From the NCBI GenBank assembly GCA_016873315.1, contig VGXL01000012.1, positions 1 to 36,592 on the forward strand: a stretch of DNA of 36,592 bases, in the 5' to 3' direction. The notes under the pieces were generated by a model that saw nothing but the letters and a program-made list of their open reading frames with translations, had not been told where the DNA came from and made no database searches. Shown here in pieces: positions 34,643 through 36,592 of the stretch; positions within the stretch are counted from its first letter, which is position 1; each line of letters opens with the position of its first letter. Both the position numbers and the translations under genes were made by a program. The DNA comes from Phycisphaerae bacterium (GTDB taxonomy: Bacteria > Planctomycetota > Phycisphaerae > Phycisphaerales > SM1A02).

Positions 34643-36592
34643 TTAGCGCACGAGGCGGAATTCGCCGTCATTCTCGTCAGCGATCTGTTCGAGGATCGCG
34701 ATCGCTTGGGGTGAGTCGTCGAAGCCCAGCGTGTTGATCTGCGTGATGGTCGCACCATCGTTCAGTTCGCGAATGCGATCCGGCACATCGGTCGGGATCA
34801 GTCCATCGGTGAGGATGAAAACGCAGTCGGGGATCGGGTCCATCGACTCAAACGCGAACTGCAGAGCTGGCAGGGGATCGGTTCCGCCCATCAACCCTTG
34901 CTGACGGATGCGTTCGACGGCCGCCTTCGTGTCGACGCCGGCCTCGAGCCAGCCGTCCTTGAGTGCACCGGCGCCGTCCGTGAAGAAGGCGACGCAGAAC
35001 TCCGTGCCCGCTGGCAAGGACTCGATCGATGTGATGAGTTCGTCTTTGGCGTGCTCGAACTTCGTGGTGTTGCCCCACGAGGCACCCATCGATCCCGAGA
35101 CATCGATGATGTACATGAATCGGCTGCCACCGCCCTTGACGCCCATGAAGGTCGAGACCTTCGTGGCGCGCTTGGTCTCGGGCGCTGCTGCTGCCGCCGC
35201 ATGTCGCGCCTGCCGTGCGCGTTCCGCTGCAGCGGGATCGGGACCGTCGCGTCGAAGTGACTCGAATCGTGCTGGGTCGCAAGGGATATAGCGCTTGGAG
35301 CCAAGTTCGAGCGCCATTGGTTCGCGCTTCCACTGAAGGATCCAAGGACCGGATCCTGCTGGTGCCGTGAACGAGGTTCCGCCGACCGTGCCACCGCGCG
35401 CTGGGAATCGACTGGTGAGCGACGCATCGAGCGAGAGCGTGCAGTCGCCGTCGAGCGTGCCAGCGGCCCGTGCACCGGACGAGATGCGGAACTCACCTGG
35501 CAGGACGACCGGCGCCGTGCCGGACACGACGCGGAGGACCGTGACGACGCCGCCGACCATGTCGATGCTCAGCATCGACTGGCTGTAGCCGCCGATGCCG
35601 AAGTCCGCGCTCGAGTCGGGGGACTCTTGGATCCATGTCCCGTGCAGCGGATGCTGCGCGACCTCGCCACGCTGCTGGCCGGCGCGTTTCAACGCCTCAG
35701 CATCCCCATCCAGATGATCGACCTTGAGTTCGGGGAGTTCGGGATCGCCTTCGGGCGCGTTGCGCGCGTCGGTCGTGTCAGTGGGCGGCGTGTCCTTCGG
35801 CTTGACCGGAGCGGCCGCTGTGGCCGGCGCGCTGCGTGTTCGTTCGCGCGCGCCTTCATCGACGCCGGTCGGCGCGCCGGGATCTGTTTCCTTGGCCTTC
35901 GCGTCGCCAACTCCCTCGCCGCGCGTCGAGCCCGTGGCCTTGTCCTTCGATGGCGTCGTGGTCGCGTCGCCAGAGCTCGACGATGTGACGCCCGTCGCGG
36001 GTTCGGTCGTGCTCGGCTTCGCGGCCCCGGTCGATGGTTTCGGCGACTCCGGCTTCGATGTGCCACTCGCTGCGCGAGAGGTTCGCGCGTTTGGATCGGC
36101 CGGGTCGCCACCAGGTTCGTTCTCGTCGGAGCCGCTGCCATCGGCGGGACCGGTGCGGCCGCGGCGCTCCAGCGAGCGTTCGTCGCGGGGCTTGCGATTC
36201 GGATTCGAGCCGGCCTTCACCAAATCGTCGAGGCCACGACCGATGCTGCCATTGCCGGCGCCCTGACCTTGCGCACCGTTGCCTTGCACGGTCGGCACAC
36301 CCGAGCGCCCTTGCCCCGTGCTTGATGCACTGCTGCCGCTGCTCGAGCCCGATCCCAACGAACCACCTTGCGATCCACCTTGCGATCCACCTTGCGATCC
36401 GCCTTGCGATCCGCCTTGCGATCCACCTTGTGATCCGCCTTGCGAACCGCCTTGCGAACCGCCTTGTGAACCACCTTGCGAACCGCCTTGCGAACCGCCT
36501 TGCGATCCGCCTTGCGATCCGCCTTGCGATCCACCTTGTGATCCGCCTTGCGATCCGCCTTGCGATCCGCCTTGTGAACCACCTTGCGACCC
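34643..36592 (-). CDS. von Willebrand factor A domain protein with long low-complexity N-terminal part (partial)
   Basis: The C-terminal 190 codons form a vWA domain with an intact metal-ion site: DVSGSMGAS (about 35079-35105), the Thr in MGGTDPLP (about 34870-34895) and the Asp in ILTDGLIPTD (about 34795-34825). Before it is a beta-rich domain (about 35270-35660, HGTWIQES, GEFRISSGAR, GPWILQWKRE). Before that lies a 250-residue Ser/Thr/Pro/Gly/Ala-rich region. The frame does not start in the window: a TTG at 36358 is possible, but the frame stays open to the right edge through 19 copies of a Gly-Gly-Ser-Gln repeat. The true start, and perhaps a signal peptide or membrane helix, lies outside. 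It is convergent with the operon, so a shared function is not implied by co-transcription. The stop is TAA at 34643-34645. Confidence 0.8.
   Translation of the reverse strand, partial: GSQGGSQGGSQGGSQGGSQGGSQGGSQGGSQGGSQGGSQGGSQGGSQGGSQGGSQGGSQGGSQGGSQGGSQGGSQGGSLGSGSSSGSSASSTGQGRSGVPTVQGNGAQGQGAGNGSIGRGLDDLVKAGSNPNRKPRDERSLERRGRTGPADGSGSDENEPGGDPADPNARTSRAASGTSKPESPKPSTGAAKPSTTEPATGVTSSSSGDATTTPSKDKATGSTRGEGVGDAKAKETDPGAPTGVDEGARERTRSAPATAAAPVKPKDTPPTDTTDARNAPEGDPELPELKVDHLDGDAEALKRAGQQRGEVAQHPLHGTWIQESPDSSADFGIGGYSQSMLSIDMVGGVVTVLRVVSGTAPVVLPGEFRISSGARAAGTLDGDCTLSLDASLTSRFPARGGTVGGTSFTAPAGSGPWILQWKREPMALELGSKRYIPCDPARFESLRRDGPDPAAAERARQARHAAAAAAPETKRATKVSTFMGVKGGGSRFMYIIDVSGSMGASWGNTTKFEHAKDELITSIESLPAGTEFCVAFFTDGAGALKDGWLEAGVDTKAAVERIRQQGLMGGTDPLPALQFAFESMDPIPDCVFILTDGLIPTDVPDRIRELNDGATITQINTLGFDDSPQAIAILEQIADENDGEFRLVR
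36365..36592. repeat. 12-bp minisatellite, 19 copies, reaching the window edge
   Basis: The 12-bp unit CCTTGCGATCCR recurs 19 times without a break in period, and the array runs off the window. Variation is limited to a few positions (GATCC/GAACC, TTGCGA/TTGTGA, CCA/CCG). In the frame of the vWA gene (minus strand) every unit reads Gly-Gly-Ser-Gln or a synonymous form, and the variants do not change the amino acids. This favours selection for the peptide over random spread. It is not a CRISPR array because there are no spacers. Confidence 0.92.

Noticed and set aside
36217-36582. Minus-strand open frame encoding a Lys-Ala-Asp-Arg-Lys type repeat protein
   Set aside because: It is the 12-bp minisatellite read in another frame. 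The vWA frame is also open through the repeat and continues into a recognisable domain, and its codon variants are synonymous.
36365-36592. Short regular repeats that might suggest a CRISPR array
   Set aside because: The units are 12 bp, contiguous and without spacers, and they lie within a coding frame.

Overview
The window is GC-rich and densely coded. It most resembles a member of the Planctomycetota, class Phycisphaerae. The best clue is the C-terminus of a secreted protein at 9875-11926, which carries two dockerin/EF-hand-like repeats of the kind common on secreted proteins in that class. Supporting clues are an LptE-type outer-membrane lipoprotein, a long N-terminally extended FliA/WhiG-type sigma factor, and an about 980-residue NAD-glutamate dehydrogenase. 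This placement is inference from sequence style, not from a marker gene. No rRNA, tRNA or CRISPR array is visible, and no gene-free stretch exceeds 300 bases.

Left part (1-21305) is mostly housekeeping in short alternating units. In order: the tail of an unknown gene; rmuC and an NAD-glutamate dehydrogenase (minus); ribF, a DHH phosphoesterase and an HMA-domain lipoprotein (plus); an MMPL/RND exporter (minus); a secreted vanadium-haloperoxidase-like protein (plus); pyrC and a cysteine-rich lipoprotein with a hairpin leader (minus); a UvrC lacking its C-terminal helix-hairpin-helix region (plus); a TPR protein, LptE-like lipoprotein and FtsH operon (minus); a diacylglycerol-kinase-like enzyme and a FliA/WhiG-type sigma factor (plus).

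Right part (21372-34558) is the notable region: nine plus-strand genes, mostly overlapping by 1-4 bases, that look like one machine. They are a tail-anchored P-loop GTPase; a GAP1-like protein with one membrane segment and a thrombospondin-type-3 (calcium-binding) outer part; a zinc-ribbon/membrane/HtrA-like protein whose catalytic His and Ser seem lost; a second, soluble GTPase with a zinc ribbon; a second GAP1-like protein with a C-terminal membrane anchor; a 999-residue bitopic protein; a MotA/TolQ/ExbB-family channel; and two different ExbD/TolR/MotB-like proteins. My reading is that a pair of GTPases and their partners sits on the cytoplasmic side and is coupled through the membrane to a proton-driven ExbB/ExbD-type motor with long periplasmic parts. 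The GTPase and GAP1-like genes recall the double-GTPase/GAP1 conflict systems known from comparative genomics. I do not know of a described system joining them to an ExbB/ExbD/ExbD channel, a pseudo-protease and a calcium-binding repeat arm.

The far right (34643 to the edge, minus) is a von Willebrand factor A protein, convergent with the operon. Its low-complexity N-terminal part includes 19 copies of a 12-bp repeat encoding Gly-Gly-Ser-Gln and continues past the window.
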